Source: Hyphomonas sp. UBA5111 (lineage in GTDB: Bacteria > Pseudomonadota > Alphaproteobacteria > Caulobacterales > Hyphomonadaceae). Taken from it: 37,292 nucleotides of DNA. Each line of letters begins with the position of its first letter. Position 1 is the first letter of the stretch. The stretch is from positions 1,415 through 38,706 of the forward strand of contig DHZF01000136.1 in NCBI GenBank assembly GCA_002414505.1, read 5' to 3'. The notes below the pieces were generated by a model. It was not told the origin of the DNA. It worked only from the letters and a program-made list of their open reading frames with translations, and did not search any database. This document shows positions 1 to 7,963 of this stretch, one piece after another. The translations under genes and the position numbers were made by a program.

Positions 1-288
1 GAATTGATTGCAAAACTCGCTGTGGAATACAGCCATCTGCGCCAGGAAGATCTGGAACGGGTGGTCAATGTCATTCTTGACGAGATCGGATCTGCGCTCG
101 CACGCGGTGATCGTGTCGAGCTACGCGGGTTCGGAGCGTTCTCCGTGCGCCAGCGGGATGCCCGCAAAGGTCGAAATCCACGTACCGGGGAATCTGTAGA
201 AGTTCCGGCGAAATCTGTGCCCTTTTTCAAGGCGGGCAAGGAGTTGCGAGCCCGGGTAAATGGCGGCGAGGACCCTGAGGCGCGTTAG
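1..288 (+). CDS. ihfB: Integration host factor beta subunit (5' end missing)
   Basis: Small histone-like DNA-bending protein of the HU/IHF family. With IhfA it forms the heterodimer that sharply bends DNA at promoters, recombination sites and the origin. The reading frame is already open at base 1, and the first residues seen (ELIAKLA) match the usual position 4-10 of IhfB, so a few codons including the start lie outside the window. The TTG at base 4 is therefore not a start. The beta-arm signature [22 protein letters not shown], with the DNA-intercalating proline in RNPRTGE, is intact. The C-terminus ([12 protein letters not shown]) is the normal family ending plus a short acidic tail. IhfB is preferred over IhfA because of the N-terminal ELI.KLA and RNPRTGE forms. 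HU is the main alternative. Confidence 0.9.
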   Translation, partial: ELIAKLAVEYSHLRQEDLERVVNVILDEIGSALARGDRVELRGFGAFSVRQRDARKGRNPRTGESVEVPAKSVPFFKAGKELRARVNGGEDPEAR

Positions 289-393
289 GTTCTATAGCAG
301 TTCCAACTGAGTGTGACGTCTTGACGCGGCATTCAAATCCCCGGCGTATTTGCGTCATCGCTTAAATATCCTAGCAGAGAGAAGGGGCTTAGA

Positions 394-804
394 ATGCTTA
401 AGGAATTCAAAGAGTTTGCCATGAAGGGCAACTTGGTCGACATGGCGGTCGGGTTTGTCATGGGGGGCGCATTCGCAACGGTCGTCACAGCATTTATTCA
501 AGGTGTTTTCCTGCCATTGCTGGCGCCGATCATGGGCGGTATCGACTTGTCCGCAATTGCCTATACGGTGTCGCCAGCTGAAGTGAATGCCGCAGGCGAA
601 GTCGTCAAGGAAGCTGCCGTCGTTGAACTCGGTAACTTCATCGCCGCGATCATTTCCTTTATCATTGTGGCATTCGTCATGTTCATGATCATCAAGGGCA
701 TGAACAACATGCAGAAGAAGGAAGAGGAAGCTGCCCCGGCTGCGCCGCCGCGCCAGGAAGTGCTTCTGGAAGAAATTCGCAACCTGCTGGCCAAGCAAAG
801 CTAG
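394..804 (+). CDS. mscL: Large-conductance mechanosensitive channel MscL
   Basis: Inner-membrane pore that opens under membrane tension during hypo-osmotic shock and releases small solutes. It is 136 residues, the usual family size. It starts with the amphipathic N-terminal helix (MLKEFKEFAMKGN), then TM1 with the pore-lining signature (NLVDMAVGFVMGGAF, residues 13-27). A periplasmic loop follows, then TM2 (residues about 80-102, NFIAAIISFIIVAFVMFMII), and last a charged cytoplasmic bundle helix ending EIRNLLAKQS. A purine-rich ribosome site (GAGAAGGGG) lies about 8 bases before the ATG. The gene is monocistronic: a strong terminator follows at 887-916. A TGACGTC/TGACG pair at 314-326 upstream resembles the repeats before fpr, but I see no EcfG-type promoter here. 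Confidence 0.95.
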   Translation: MLKEFKEFAMKGNLVDMAVGFVMGGAFATVVTAFIQGVFLPLLAPIMGGIDLSAIAYTVSPAEVNAAGEVVKEAAVVELGNFIAAIISFIIVAFVMFMIIKGMNNMQKKEEEAAPAAPPRQEVLLEEIRNLLAKQS

Positions 805-886
805 GCGTTGCGTCGACATATTCATGAAGGGTTAAGCACAGTTCGTGTACCTTCATGGATAGTAGAGTAACAGGTAGAGTATTGAG

Positions 887-916
887 GGGCGGCCTGATTG
901 GCCGCCCTTCTTTTTT
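887..916 (+). terminator. Rho-independent terminator after mscL
   Basis: Perfect 8-bp GC stem (GGGCGGCC / GGCCGCCC) with a 5-nt loop, followed by TTCTTTTTT. It sits 80 bases after the mscL stop and before xerC. It makes any xerC start upstream of it (such as the ATG at 855) unlikely. Confidence 0.92.
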
Positions 917-941
917 GCCGGGAAACGGGGCCAGCCCTGAA

Positions 942-1886
942 ATGGCCCGCAAGGCAAAGTTAAGATCGGCCTGCCAGACTGGCGCGATGGAAACCCTTGC
1001 CGCCTTTACCGCCTATTTGACCGATGAGCGCCGCATGGCGGAAAAGACGGTCGAAGCCTATCGGAGCGATCTGGCCGGTTTCTTCGGGTTCCTGAACATA
1101 CACCTCGGCGAAACGCCGACGCCGCGCCGGCTCGGCAAGCTGAGAGCGCGCGATGTGCGGTCATTCCTGGCTCAACGCCGACGGGACGGCTTGTCAGATG
1201 CGTCGATTGCGCGGCTCTTGTCCTCCATCAAGGCCCTCTATCGCTGGCTCGGCCGGTCCTATGATATCGAGAATGCCGAAATCGCCTATTTGCAGGGACC
1301 GAAACGCCCGCAGCGCCTGCCAAGGCCCGTGTCGATTGAGGCCGCCAAGGATCTGATCGAGGAAGCCGGCACGGATCCGGATTCCGAAGCGTGGATCAAT
1401 GCCCGCGACGCAGCGGTGTTGTCGCTGCTCTATGGCGCGGGCCTGCGTATTTCCGAGGCGCTGAGCCTGACTGGCGCGGACAATCCGACGCCGGAGCGGC
1501 TGCGGATTGCCGGCAAGGGCGGCAAGGTGCGGATCGTGCCGCTGATCCCGGCAGTCCGCGAGGCAGTCGATGCCTATGCCGGGCTGTGTCCCTACAAGCT
1601 TGGCCGGAATGATGCGCTATTCCGGGGTGCGAAAGGGGGCGCCCTGAACCCGCGCCTCATTCAGGGACTTGTCCAGAAATTGCGCGCCGTGCTGGGCCTG
1701 CCGGATACGGCGACGCCGCACGCCCTGCGCCATGCCTTTGCGACGCATCTTCTGGCGGCGGGCGCAGACCTCCGCGCCATCCAGACCCTGCTCGGCCATG
1801 CCTCGCTTTCGACCACGCAGGTCTATACCGGAGTCGATGCCGAGCGGTTGCGGGATGTGCATGCCGCCGCGCACCCCCGCGCCTGA
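942..1886 (+). CDS. xerC: Tyrosine recombinase XerC
   Basis: Site-specific recombinase that, with XerD, resolves chromosome dimers at dif. The N-terminal SAM-like core-binding domain (TLAAFTAYLTDERRMAEKTVEAYRSDL) precedes the catalytic domain. Counting from the ATG at 942, the catalytic residues are Arg169 (GAGLRISEAL), Lys192 (GKGGKVR), His260 and Arg263 (HALRHAFATHLL), His286 (LLGHASLSTTQ) and Tyr295 (VYTGVD). All are present. The start is uncertain. The ATG at 855 lies upstream of the mscL terminator, so 942 (314 aa) or 987 (299 aa) is more likely; neither has a strong ribosome site. XerD is the alternative name, but the single-copy context and the sequence around the active site fit XerC better. 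Confidence 0.88.
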   Translation: MARKAKLRSACQTGAMETLAAFTAYLTDERRMAEKTVEAYRSDLAGFFGFLNIHLGETPTPRRLGKLRARDVRSFLAQRRRDGLSDASIARLLSSIKALYRWLGRSYDIENAEIAYLQGPKRPQRLPRPVSIEAAKDLIEEAGTDPDSEAWINARDAAVLSLLYGAGLRISEALSLTGADNPTPERLRIAGKGGKVRIVPLIPAVREAVDAYAGLCPYKLGRNDALFRGAKGGALNPRLIQGLVQKLRAVLGLPDTATPHALRHAFATHLLAAGADLRAIQTLLGHASLSTTQVYTGVDAERLRDVHAAAHPRA

Positions 1887-1984
1887 ATAGCCTTAGGAAA
1901 CTCTTTCAAATTGCCCAATACTGCCTCAATTCGCGGTAATCTTGCTGCTGTACTCTGGGGAGGTAGGCAGAAAGGACTGACGCC

Positions 1985-2503
1985 ATGGGTGTCAAAGGGA
2001 ACGCAATACTTGGCCTGATCACGCTGGCGGCCTTCATTGGATGCGGGTTGATGGCCCAAGCCCAGGAAAGCCAGGTGGATTATGACGGCTTCGTCGAGCT
2101 TTCAGCTGAAATCTCGGACTATCGGTCTTCCCGCCTGGTTGATCTCGACACGTTCAACGAGATGAAGGCGGAGTCCGGCACAATTGTACTGGATACGCGT
2201 AGCGCCGAAGCGTTCCGGATGGGGCACATCGACGGCGCCGTCCATTTGAACTTTTCTGAGTTTACCGATGACAAGCTCGCCAAGGTGATCCCGTCCAGAG
2301 ACACGCGGATCCTGATCTACTGCAACAACAATTTCACGGACAATGTCGCGCCCGTTCCGGTAAAGCGGATCGAGCTGGCCTTGAACGTGCCGACCTTCAT
2401 CAATCTCTATGGCTACGGCTATGAGAATATCTATGAACTGGACGGGGCCTATCCGACGGCGGAACCGGCCATTCAATGGGTAGGTGAGGCCTCTCCGCTC
2501 TAG
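1985..2503 (+). CDS. Exported rhodanese-like domain protein
   Basis: 172 residues. An N-terminal signal segment (hydrophobic residues 7-24, cleavage likely after AQA) is followed by one rhodanese domain. The CDC25/rhodanese landmarks IVLDTRSAEAFRMGHIDGA (residues 67-85) and the candidate catalytic cysteine Cys113 (ILIYCNNNFTDN) are visible. Classical sulfurtransferases have a compact CxxGxR-type loop; here the loop is Asn-rich with an acidic residue and no Arg at the expected place. Activity and substrate are therefore unclear, and a thiol-dependent or binding role in the periplasm is possible. A purine-rich stretch (GGGGAGG, then GAAAGGA) precedes the ATG. The gene stands alone between xerC and fpr on the same strand. 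Confidence 0.75.
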   Translation: MGVKGNAILGLITLAAFIGCGLMAQAQESQVDYDGFVELSAEISDYRSSRLVDLDTFNEMKAESGTIVLDTRSAEAFRMGHIDGAVHLNFSEFTDDKLAKVIPSRDTRILIYCNNNFTDNVAPVPVKRIELALNVPTFINLYGYGYENIYELDGAYPTAEPAIQWVGEASPL

Positions 2504-2571
2504 GCTTTCCCAAGCGCCGACTCTTCAGTAAAACTCAACTGATCATCTGACGCATTGCATTCAGCGCGAGC

Positions 2572-2589
2572 TGACGTCATGTGACGTCG
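2572..2589. promoter_or_regulatory. Tandem TGACGTC repeat upstream of fpr
   Basis: TGACGTCA (itself a palindrome) at 2572-2579 is followed by TGACGTCG at 2582-2589, a 10-bp spacing that puts both on one face of the helix. It lies 30-47 bases before the fpr start. A similar TGACGTC-T-TGACG occurs at 314-326 before mscL. The cognate regulator is unknown to me. Confidence 0.4.
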
Positions 2590-2618
2590 CGAGAGAATGC
2601 AAGAGCGAGAGCCCTGAT

Positions 2619-3434
2619 ATGACTGCAGATGCGACGCCTGTTGCCGCCAAGAAGGTCAACCCGAACGCGCCTACCGAGGAAACCGTCCTCGAGGTGAAAC
2701 ACTATACGGACCGCCTGTTCCGGTTCCGGCTGTCGCGCCCGTCGACCTTTCGGTTCCGGTCGGGGGAGTTCGTGATGATCGGGCTCTACAAGGATGATGG
2801 CCGTCCGCTGCTGCGCGCCTATTCCATCGCCAGCCCGAGCTGGGACGAGGAACTCGAATTCTATTCCATCAAGGTCGCCGACGGCCCGCTGACCTCACGC
2901 CTGCAGGCCATCCAGCCCGGTGACAAGGTGCTACTGGGCAAGAAGCCGACCGGTACGCTGGTGCATGATGCGCTGGTGCCGGGCAAGCGGCTCTATTGTT
3001 TCTCCACCGGCACGGGCTTTGCGCCCTTTGCCAGTGTCGTGCGCGATCCTGAGACATATGAGAAATTCGACGAAGTCATCGTCACTCACACCTGCCGGGA
3101 AGCCGCAGAACTCGACTATTCGAAAGAGATTGTCGAGGAGACGCTGAATCATGAATTCCTCGGCGAACTGGCCGAAGGCAAGCTGCGCCGCTATGGCAGC
3201 TGCACGCGAGAAGCGTATGAAAACAAGGGCCGGATCACCGATCTGATCGAAAGCGGCAAATTGTTCGAAGATCTTGGCGTGCCGCCGCTGAATCCGGAAA
3301 CTGACCGGGTCATGATCTGTGGCTCTATGGAAATGATCCAGGACGTCAAGGATCTCATGATCAAGGCTGGCCTGACCGAAGGGTCGAACGCCTCACCGGC
3401 CGAATTCGTGATCGAAAAAGCCTTCGCAGGCTAG
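2619..3434 (+). CDS. fpr: Ferredoxin-NADP(+) reductase, FPR type
   Basis: Flavoenzyme moving electrons between NADPH and ferredoxin or flavodoxin in the cytosol, supplying reductive biosynthesis and oxidative-stress repair. The 271-residue chain has a FAD domain with RAYSIASPSW (FAD-binding R-x-Y-S) and a short GKKPTGTLV loop. The NADP domain follows with FSTGTGFAPFASVVRDPETY (residues 128-147), HTCREAAELDY and MICGSMEMIQD. It ends EKAFAG, consistent with bacterial FPR subclasses that lack the plant-type C-terminal Tyr. Expression may respond to the tandem TGACGTC sites just upstream. A small hairpin (TGGCGC-TTTC-GCGCCA, 3455-3470) follows the stop but has no T run, so termination there is doubtful. 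Confidence 0.93.
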   Translation: MTADATPVAAKKVNPNAPTEETVLEVKHYTDRLFRFRLSRPSTFRFRSGEFVMIGLYKDDGRPLLRAYSIASPSWDEELEFYSIKVADGPLTSRLQAIQPGDKVLLGKKPTGTLVHDALVPGKRLYCFSTGTGFAPFASVVRDPETYEKFDEVIVTHTCREAAELDYSKEIVEETLNHEFLGELAEGKLRRYGSCTREAYENKGRITDLIESGKLFEDLGVPPLNPETDRVMICGSMEMIQDVKDLMIKAGLTEGSNASPAEFVIEKAFAG

Positions 3435-3507
3435 ATCCAGCCCGACAAGCATATTGGCGCTTTCGCGCCAGCATGGTTAATCTTCCCGCACGGGAGGACG
3501 CCCTATC

Positions 3508-5163
3508 ATGCGTAGAGTTTCAGGTTTGACTGCGGGCCTTCTGGCCGTCGCCATTTCATCGGGGTTGAGCGCAGCTGCGCAGGAGCGTGCCTGCCGCGTC
3601 GAGGATACGCCAAATGGTGCCAAGGTGGTCGGCGGCGTCAACGCCCACCTCGCCAATTGGCCCGGCATCGCCTCAATCCAGTTGAACATGCAGCAGGGCG
3701 CTTTCCATGTCTGCGGCGGCGCGGCGATCTCGAAAGACTGGATCCTGACGGCGGCGCATTGCGTCGAAGGCTTCAAGGTATCGGAGCAGAGTGGGCGGGT
3801 GTTTGCGTATGAAGAGGCGGGCGATGGCGGGCCGGAACGAAAGATTGCCGCTATCCGGATCCAGCTTGGGACAGGAGACCTCGGGCGGAAGCCAGACGGC
3901 TCTCAAGCGGCCTTTGCGACGGAAGTGATTACCCATCCTGCCTATGCGGGCGCCGAGGACATCTACAAGGGCGCGGACATCGCCTTGATGAAGCTCGACA
4001 CGCCCTGGGAAGGTCCGCTTGCAACGCTCTCGGCAGATGCGACGACAGACCGGCTTTCCAAAGCAGGAGAAGAAGCCTGGGTCGCAGGGTTCGGCAATTT
4101 GCTGGAGCTCGAACCCGGCCAGCGCACGAAATGGCAGAATGCGCGCAATTTCGCGCTCGCCGCGCCGAGTCTCGTCCTGCAGGAAACGTCCGCTCCCACA
4201 GTGGCGGCTTCGGTCTGCCAGTCACGTTTGCGCAAGGCCTCCATGCTGGAAGGCTATCCGGCGGAATACCAGTCCCTGATCGTGGATGACACGCTGGTGT
4301 GCGCCGGTCTGGAGCAGGGCGGGCAGGATGCCTGCCAGGGCGACAGTGGCGGGCCATTGGTCAAGTATGACAAGAATGGCTGTCCCTACCAGATCGGCGT
4401 GGTCAGTTGGGGCGTTGGGTGTGGCCGCCAGGAAAGCCCCGGCGCCTATACGCGGGTGTCAGCCTATGCGGACTGGATCCGCACTTATGTGCCCGATGCC
4501 AATTTCGTTCAGTATGCGCAGGTCCCGCCCCCGACGCGAGGTGTGCCAGACCTAGTTTCCAGTGTGCAGCATGATTTCGATTCCATTGTGGCAGAGATGC
4601 CGATCACGCTGGTGAATGCGGCGGGCCAGACGATGTCGGTCGTCGAGAATGGCCAGATGGTCGACCTGAAAGTCACGTTGCCCGTGCGCGGCAAGCTCGT
4701 CCTGTTCGACTATAACGCAGATGAAGTGCTGACCCAGCTCTATCCTAACCCGATCGAGGCGGCCGGGAGCTGGCCTGTCCGCGAGGCAGGAGAGACCGTG
4801 TTCCTTGCGAAGGACATTTTCGGCGAACCGGGCCTGCAAGCAGGTCCGCCGCTCGGGCCCCAATCCATGATCGCCATGGTCGTGCCGGAAGATGCGCGCC
4901 TGCCAGTGTCGCCACAGCAGGGCTTTCAGCAGATCGATGCGCCGGTGGACTATATCACGCGCCTGGTACGTACCGCCTTGCGTGAACAGCAGACCGTGCG
5001 GGGCCTGTTCCGCATCGCCGCAGTTGAGGCAGAGCGTGTGCCGGAGAGTAACTCCGAGGCCGAAACCGAGGCGGCTCCTCAGGAGCCCAAGCTGGCGATG
5101 GGTGTGCTAAACTATTGCATCGATTCTCGCATTTGCGGCGCGGATACATCCGCCTCCGAATGA
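3508..5163 (+). CDS. Secreted trypsin-like serine protease with extra C-terminal domain
   Basis: 551-residue exported S1-family protease. It has a signal peptide (residues 1-24, ending SAAAQ), then VVGGVNAHLANWPGIAS, the activation-site region (mature N-terminus around Val40-Val41). The triad is His84 (TAAHCVEG), Asp157 (GADIALMKLD) and Ser280 (ACQGDSGGPL). Asp274, six residues before the serine, predicts trypsin-like cleavage after Lys/Arg. Several cysteines typical of S1 disulfides are present. The protease fold ends near residue 345 (YADWIRTYVPD). About 200 residues follow with LVLFDYNADEVLTQLYPNP, a pattern resembling the DUF4384 domain of secreted or caspase-linked proteins. That assignment is tentative. 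The protein ends with a short Cys-containing tail. The start has an upstream GGGAGGA ribosome site. Confidence 0.88.
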   Translation: MRRVSGLTAGLLAVAISSGLSAAAQERACRVEDTPNGAKVVGGVNAHLANWPGIASIQLNMQQGAFHVCGGAAISKDWILTAAHCVEGFKVSEQSGRVFAYEEAGDGGPERKIAAIRIQLGTGDLGRKPDGSQAAFATEVITHPAYAGAEDIYKGADIALMKLDTPWEGPLATLSADATTDRLSKAGEEAWVAGFGNLLELEPGQRTKWQNARNFALAAPSLVLQETSAPTVAASVCQSRLRKASMLEGYPAEYQSLIVDDTLVCAGLEQGGQDACQGDSGGPLVKYDKNGCPYQIGVVSWGVGCGRQESPGAYTRVSAYADWIRTYVPDANFVQYAQVPPPTRGVPDLVSSVQHDFDSIVAEMPITLVNAAGQTMSVVENGQMVDLKVTLPVRGKLVLFDYNADEVLTQLYPNPIEAAGSWPVREAGETVFLAKDIFGEPGLQAGPPLGPQSMIAMVVPEDARLPVSPQQGFQQIDAPVDYITRLVRTALREQQTVRGLFRIAAVEAERVPESNSEAETEAAPQEPKLAMGVLNYCIDSRICGADTSASE

Positions 5164-5178
5164 CCTGCCCCGAAGGCT

Positions 5179-5868
5179 CTAGGTGCGCAGTTTCTCGCGC
5201 TGATCCTTCCAGCGTTTGCGTAGGGTGGCGACCCGCTCCGGGAATCGCTCATCCAGCATTTCCTGTCGCTTCACCCGGTCTGTCCGGAAGTGCCGGAAAT
5301 CCTGTCGGAGTTCGCACCACGCACACACCATTCTGATGTCTTCCGAATAGGCGATGAGAAAAGGCCAGACGGTTCGCCGAGTGATGTTTCCTGTCTCATC
5401 GCCATAATCCATCAGCACCTTGGCTTGCCCGCGAATAGCCTGGCGCACGATGCTGACATCGAAACTGTCCTCCGCGCGCGTCTTGAAACTGACCGGGACC
5501 AAGCCCGCATCCACAATGACGGGTTGCAGGTCACGAGGGACCGCAACGGTTAGTTTTGCGATCAGGTCCCGCGCGCCCCGCGCCAAGGCTTCATCGCCGC
5601 GCACCGCCACCCATTGCGCGCCCAACACCGCCGCTTCCAATTCGTCTGCCGTCAACATCAGCGGCGGCATGTCGTAGCCGGTGTCGAGCACGTATCCGGT
5701 CCCGGCTTCACCCCGTATGGGCACGCGTTGGGCAATCAGTTCCGCCATGTCGCGGTAGAGGGTACGAAGCGAGACTTCCAACTCTTCCGCCAACGCTTGC
5801 CCGGTCACCGGCGCGCGGTGACGGCGCAGGATCTGGATGATTTGGAACAGGCGTTCGGTACGTCTCAT
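5179..5868 (-). CDS. YafY-type helix-turn-helix regulator with WYL domain
   Basis: 229-residue transcription regulator. The N-terminal winged helix-turn-helix (residues 1-60, RRTERLFQIIQILRRHRAPV followed by EELEVSLRTLYRDMAEL) is the HTH_11 type. It is followed by the linker GYDMPPLMLTADELEA and a WYL-like effector domain ending in RRTVWPFLIAYSEDIRMVCAWCELRQDFR, in which WPFLI replaces the canonical P-W-Y-L motif. It is transcribed divergently from a glutathione-S-transferase-like gene, with a perfect 24-bp dyad in the 92-bp gap. That arrangement suggests local control of the GST and autoregulation. It converges on the protease gene with no obvious terminator in the 15-bp gap. The effector is unknown. 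Confidence 0.85.
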   Translation of the reverse strand: MRRTERLFQIIQILRRHRAPVTGQALAEELEVSLRTLYRDMAELIAQRVPIRGEAGTGYVLDTGYDMPPLMLTADELEAAVLGAQWVAVRGDEALARGARDLIAKLTVAVPRDLQPVIVDAGLVPVSFKTRAEDSFDVSIVRQAIRGQAKVLMDYGDETGNITRRTVWPFLIAYSEDIRMVCAWCELRQDFRHFRTDRVKRQEMLDERFPERVATLRKRWKDQREKLRT

Positions 5869-5889
5869 TTTCTGGAGCCTACTGCCACG

Positions 5890-5913
5890 CTGCTGACACC
5901 ATGCTGTCAGCAG
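5890..5913. promoter_or_regulatory. Perfect 24-bp dyad, candidate operator for the WYL regulator
   Basis: CTGCTGACA, spacer CCATGC, TGTCAGCAG: two perfect 9-bp arms with a 6-bp spacer. The dyad lies in the gap between the divergent regulator (start 5868) and the GST-like gene (start 5961), 21 and 47 bases away. The site is too symmetric and well placed to be chance; the binding protein is inferred from context. Confidence 0.7.
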
Positions 5914-5960
5914 GCCTCATCTATCAAGCCTTCATCAGAAGCAAGACATGGAGACAGACA

Positions 5961-6686
5961 ATGATTACGCTTTTTGGATGGGGCCCGATGTTCGATTGTC
6001 CATCACCCAGCCCCTATGTGATGAAATCGGACATTCAGCTACAAATGCTTGGGGTCGATTTCGACCGCGCGATTGCGGACCTTGATGCCGTGCCAAAGCA
6101 CAAGGCGCCTTATGTGATGGATGGCGACCTGCTGGTCGAGGACAGCAATTTCATTCGGGCTCATTTTGAACGGAAACTCGGCAAGTCGCTCAATGACGGC
6201 CTCAGCGATGACCATCGCGCGGCCTCATGGGCCTTCGAGCGTATGGCGGAAGATCATATCAACAGCGTGCTGGCCATGGAGCGCTGGCTGAAGGACGAGA
6301 ATTTCTTTGAAGGCCCGATGCTGTTCTTCAACGATGTTCCGCCGCTGGCCCGGGACGCCATCGTCAAGGAAATACGCGATGGTATGGCACAGACCTTTTA
6401 CGCCCGTGGCCTCGGCCGCCATTCCGAGGACGAACGCATGCAGCTCGTCGCATTGGATCTGGAAGCCATCGCCATCCAGCTTGGGAGCAAGCCCTACCTG
6501 TTTGGCGATGCGCCCAGCGTCGCAGATGCCAGTGTCTCGGCCGCCCTTATCAGTGCTGGCACCGAATATTTCGATACGCCGCTGACGGGGCTTGTGCGCG
6601 GGCATGGAAATCTCGTGGATTATATGGACCGCATACAGGACCGGTACTTCGCGAAGAATCTCTGGCCGGTTGCGGAGCTGGTCTGA
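5961..6686 (+). CDS. Glutathione S-transferase-like protein (Fax/metaxin type)
   Basis: 241 residues. The N-terminal thioredoxin-like half (ITLFGWGPMFDCPSPSPYVM...) contains the S-P-Y-V-x-K pattern of the failed-axon-connections/metaxin branch of GSTs. The all-helical C-terminal half has FGDAPSVADASVSA, the GST helix-6 N-capping region. Function is probably glutathione-dependent detoxification or thiol chemistry, with substrate unknown. The start is ATG 5961 because GGAG lies 7 bases before it. The upstream ATG at 5901 lies inside the palindromic operator. The divergent WYL regulator probably controls it. A 9-bp hairpin follows at 6695-6729. Confidence 0.8.
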   Translation: MITLFGWGPMFDCPSPSPYVMKSDIQLQMLGVDFDRAIADLDAVPKHKAPYVMDGDLLVEDSNFIRAHFERKLGKSLNDGLSDDHRAASWAFERMAEDHINSVLAMERWLKDENFFEGPMLFFNDVPPLARDAIVKEIRDGMAQTFYARGLGRHSEDERMQLVALDLEAIAIQLGSKPYLFGDAPSVADASVSAALISAGTEYFDTPLTGLVRGHGNLVDYMDRIQDRYFAKNLWPVAELV

Positions 6687-6694
6687 TCCGGGAT

Positions 6695-6729
6695 GCCGGT
6701 GGGTCGTCCTGAGCGGTGGGCCCACCGGC
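6695..6729 (+). terminator. Hairpin after the GST-like gene
   Basis: Perfect 9-bp stem GCCGGTGGG / CCCACCGGC with a 17-nt loop, starting 8 bases after the GST-like stop. No T run follows (AAATCGATC), so it may be an mRNA 3'-end stabiliser or a Rho-assisted stop rather than a classical terminator. Confidence 0.4.
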
Positions 6730-6794
6730 AAATCGATCAAATTTGCAACATCGTGTTCAGCGGGCAGTTACCCTGTCCATGCTACGCGAAAAAC

Positions 6795-7421
6795 ATGCTT
6801 CGCCGCCTGATTGCCATCCTCCTGACTGTGTATGCGATCGCCTTTGCTTTTGGCGCGCTGACGGCTGTGCGCTGGCCCTCGATCATGATGGCGCTGAGCT
6901 GGGTGGTTCAGGACAATATTGCGGGCGGGCTTGAAGGCGTCGATTGGCGACAGCTCGGCATCGCCTATGGCGGACCCTATCTGCTCGCCGCCCTCTGTTT
7001 CTATTGTTCTGCTGCCATGATCGCCGCGAAACGGCCCGGCGGCGTGCTCTGGTATCTGATGGGGGTCGTGGCGGGCATCCCGTGTCTCTATCTCGTGACG
7101 TTCGAACCCGGCTGGTGGAATGATCCCAGCGCAGCCGAAGGCGCCATTGCCGGTGTTTGCGCAGGCGCGTTGCTGTTGATGCTCGCCGTCTGGGAATTGC
7201 GTCTGCGGGCGCCCCGCCAAGCAGAGGCGATGGGGCAAGATGCCCCCCTTGTCCTGTCGAAACCCGTGCTCGTCAGTGAGCCCTTACCGGAAGCACGCCA
7301 GCGCCCGGTTCCGGCCCAGCCCGCCCGTCCGGCCTTTGTGCCCGCCGCAATTGCGCGTCAGCGTGCGAGCTTCGCCATGCACGGTCGCAAGATGAACGCC
7401 CGGCGCCGCCGCGCGGTTTGA
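6795..7421 (+). CDS. Four-helix membrane protein, function unknown
   Basis: 208 residues counted from ATG 6795. Predicted transmembrane stretches are at about 4-24, 55-77, 83-102 and 114-134, followed by a 70-residue Pro/Ala-rich basic tail (PVPAQPARPAF...RKMNARRRRAV) that should be cytoplasmic under the positive-inside rule. I recognise no family. The longer frame opening at 6693 would begin inside the hairpin after the GST gene, and its extra residues are not membrane-like, so 6795 is preferred; the ribosome site is weak. The gene is followed at 79 bp by another small membrane protein on the same strand. Confidence 0.65.
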   Translation: MLRRLIAILLTVYAIAFAFGALTAVRWPSIMMALSWVVQDNIAGGLEGVDWRQLGIAYGGPYLLAALCFYCSAAMIAAKRPGGVLWYLMGVVAGIPCLYLVTFEPGWWNDPSAAEGAIAGVCAGALLLMLAVWELRLRAPRQAEAMGQDAPLVLSKPVLVSEPLPEARQRPVPAQPARPAFVPAAIARQRASFAMHGRKMNARRRRAV

Positions 7422-7500
7422 GGCTGTCCTGACAAATTGCGTTTGCTGGCATGCCGGCATGAGCCTACCCTCCTTTGAAAAGGGATGAGGAGGAAACGGG

Positions 7501-7866
7501 ATGAGCATAAAACGCATCATTGGATTGGCATTGGCCCTGGTGGGCGGCTGGCTGTTCTGGGGCGGCGCAGCGACCGTCAATATTCTGGTGAACCGGGGTA
7601 GCAGCCTGTCAGACGCCCTGATGCAACCCCCGACGAGTCTTGTGCGACTGGTGGCGACGGGCCTTGTCCTGCTCGGCGGTCTGGCGATCATGGCGGGGAA
7701 GGGATTCGGGCGCTGGATTGCGCTCGCAGGAATCCTCCTGTTCACCCTTCTGGCCGGCTTGATGGTGGCGTCTGGCGCCGACCCGATTCTCTGGACTGAT
7801 GAGGCGGTGATCAGCGGCGTGCTCTGGGTGCTTTTTGTGGGTCTTGTCGTGACGAAACGCAGCTAA
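7501..7866 (+). CDS. Small four-helix membrane protein, function unknown
   Basis: 121 residues, almost entirely hydrophobic, with predicted helices at about 7-27, 48-65, 69-90 and 100-117, a short basic start (MSIKR) and end (TKRS). The ribosome site is strong (GAGGAGG, 7 bases before the ATG), so it is a real gene. I do not recognise a family. Upstream is a 12-bp perfect palindrome (CATGCCGGCATG, 7450-7461), possibly regulatory. Confidence 0.7.
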   Translation: MSIKRIIGLALALVGGWLFWGGAATVNILVNRGSSLSDALMQPPTSLVRLVATGLVLLGGLAIMAGKGFGRWIALAGILLFTLLAGLMVASGADPILWTDEAVISGVLWVLFVGLVVTKRS

Positions 7867-7963
7867 TCCAAACTTGCAGGCCCCGCCGCATTGATTTCAG
7901 AAGCAAAATGCCTAGTTTGGCGGCTCAATCCTACTGGGCCCTCTAAGCAAGGCAGATTTCCCC

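Noticed and set aside
4..6. TTG at base 4 as the ihfB start
   Set aside because: The preceding codon is open and the N-terminus aligns with an IhfB that begins a few residues earlier, outside the window.
855..941. Upstream start for xerC
   Set aside because: It would place the start before the mscL terminator (887-916), and the added residues are not part of the recombinase family.
942..1886. Tyrosine recombinase as a mobile-element integrase
   Set aside because: It has XerC length and motif spacing, lies among housekeeping genes, and there is no adjacent tRNA or direct repeat.
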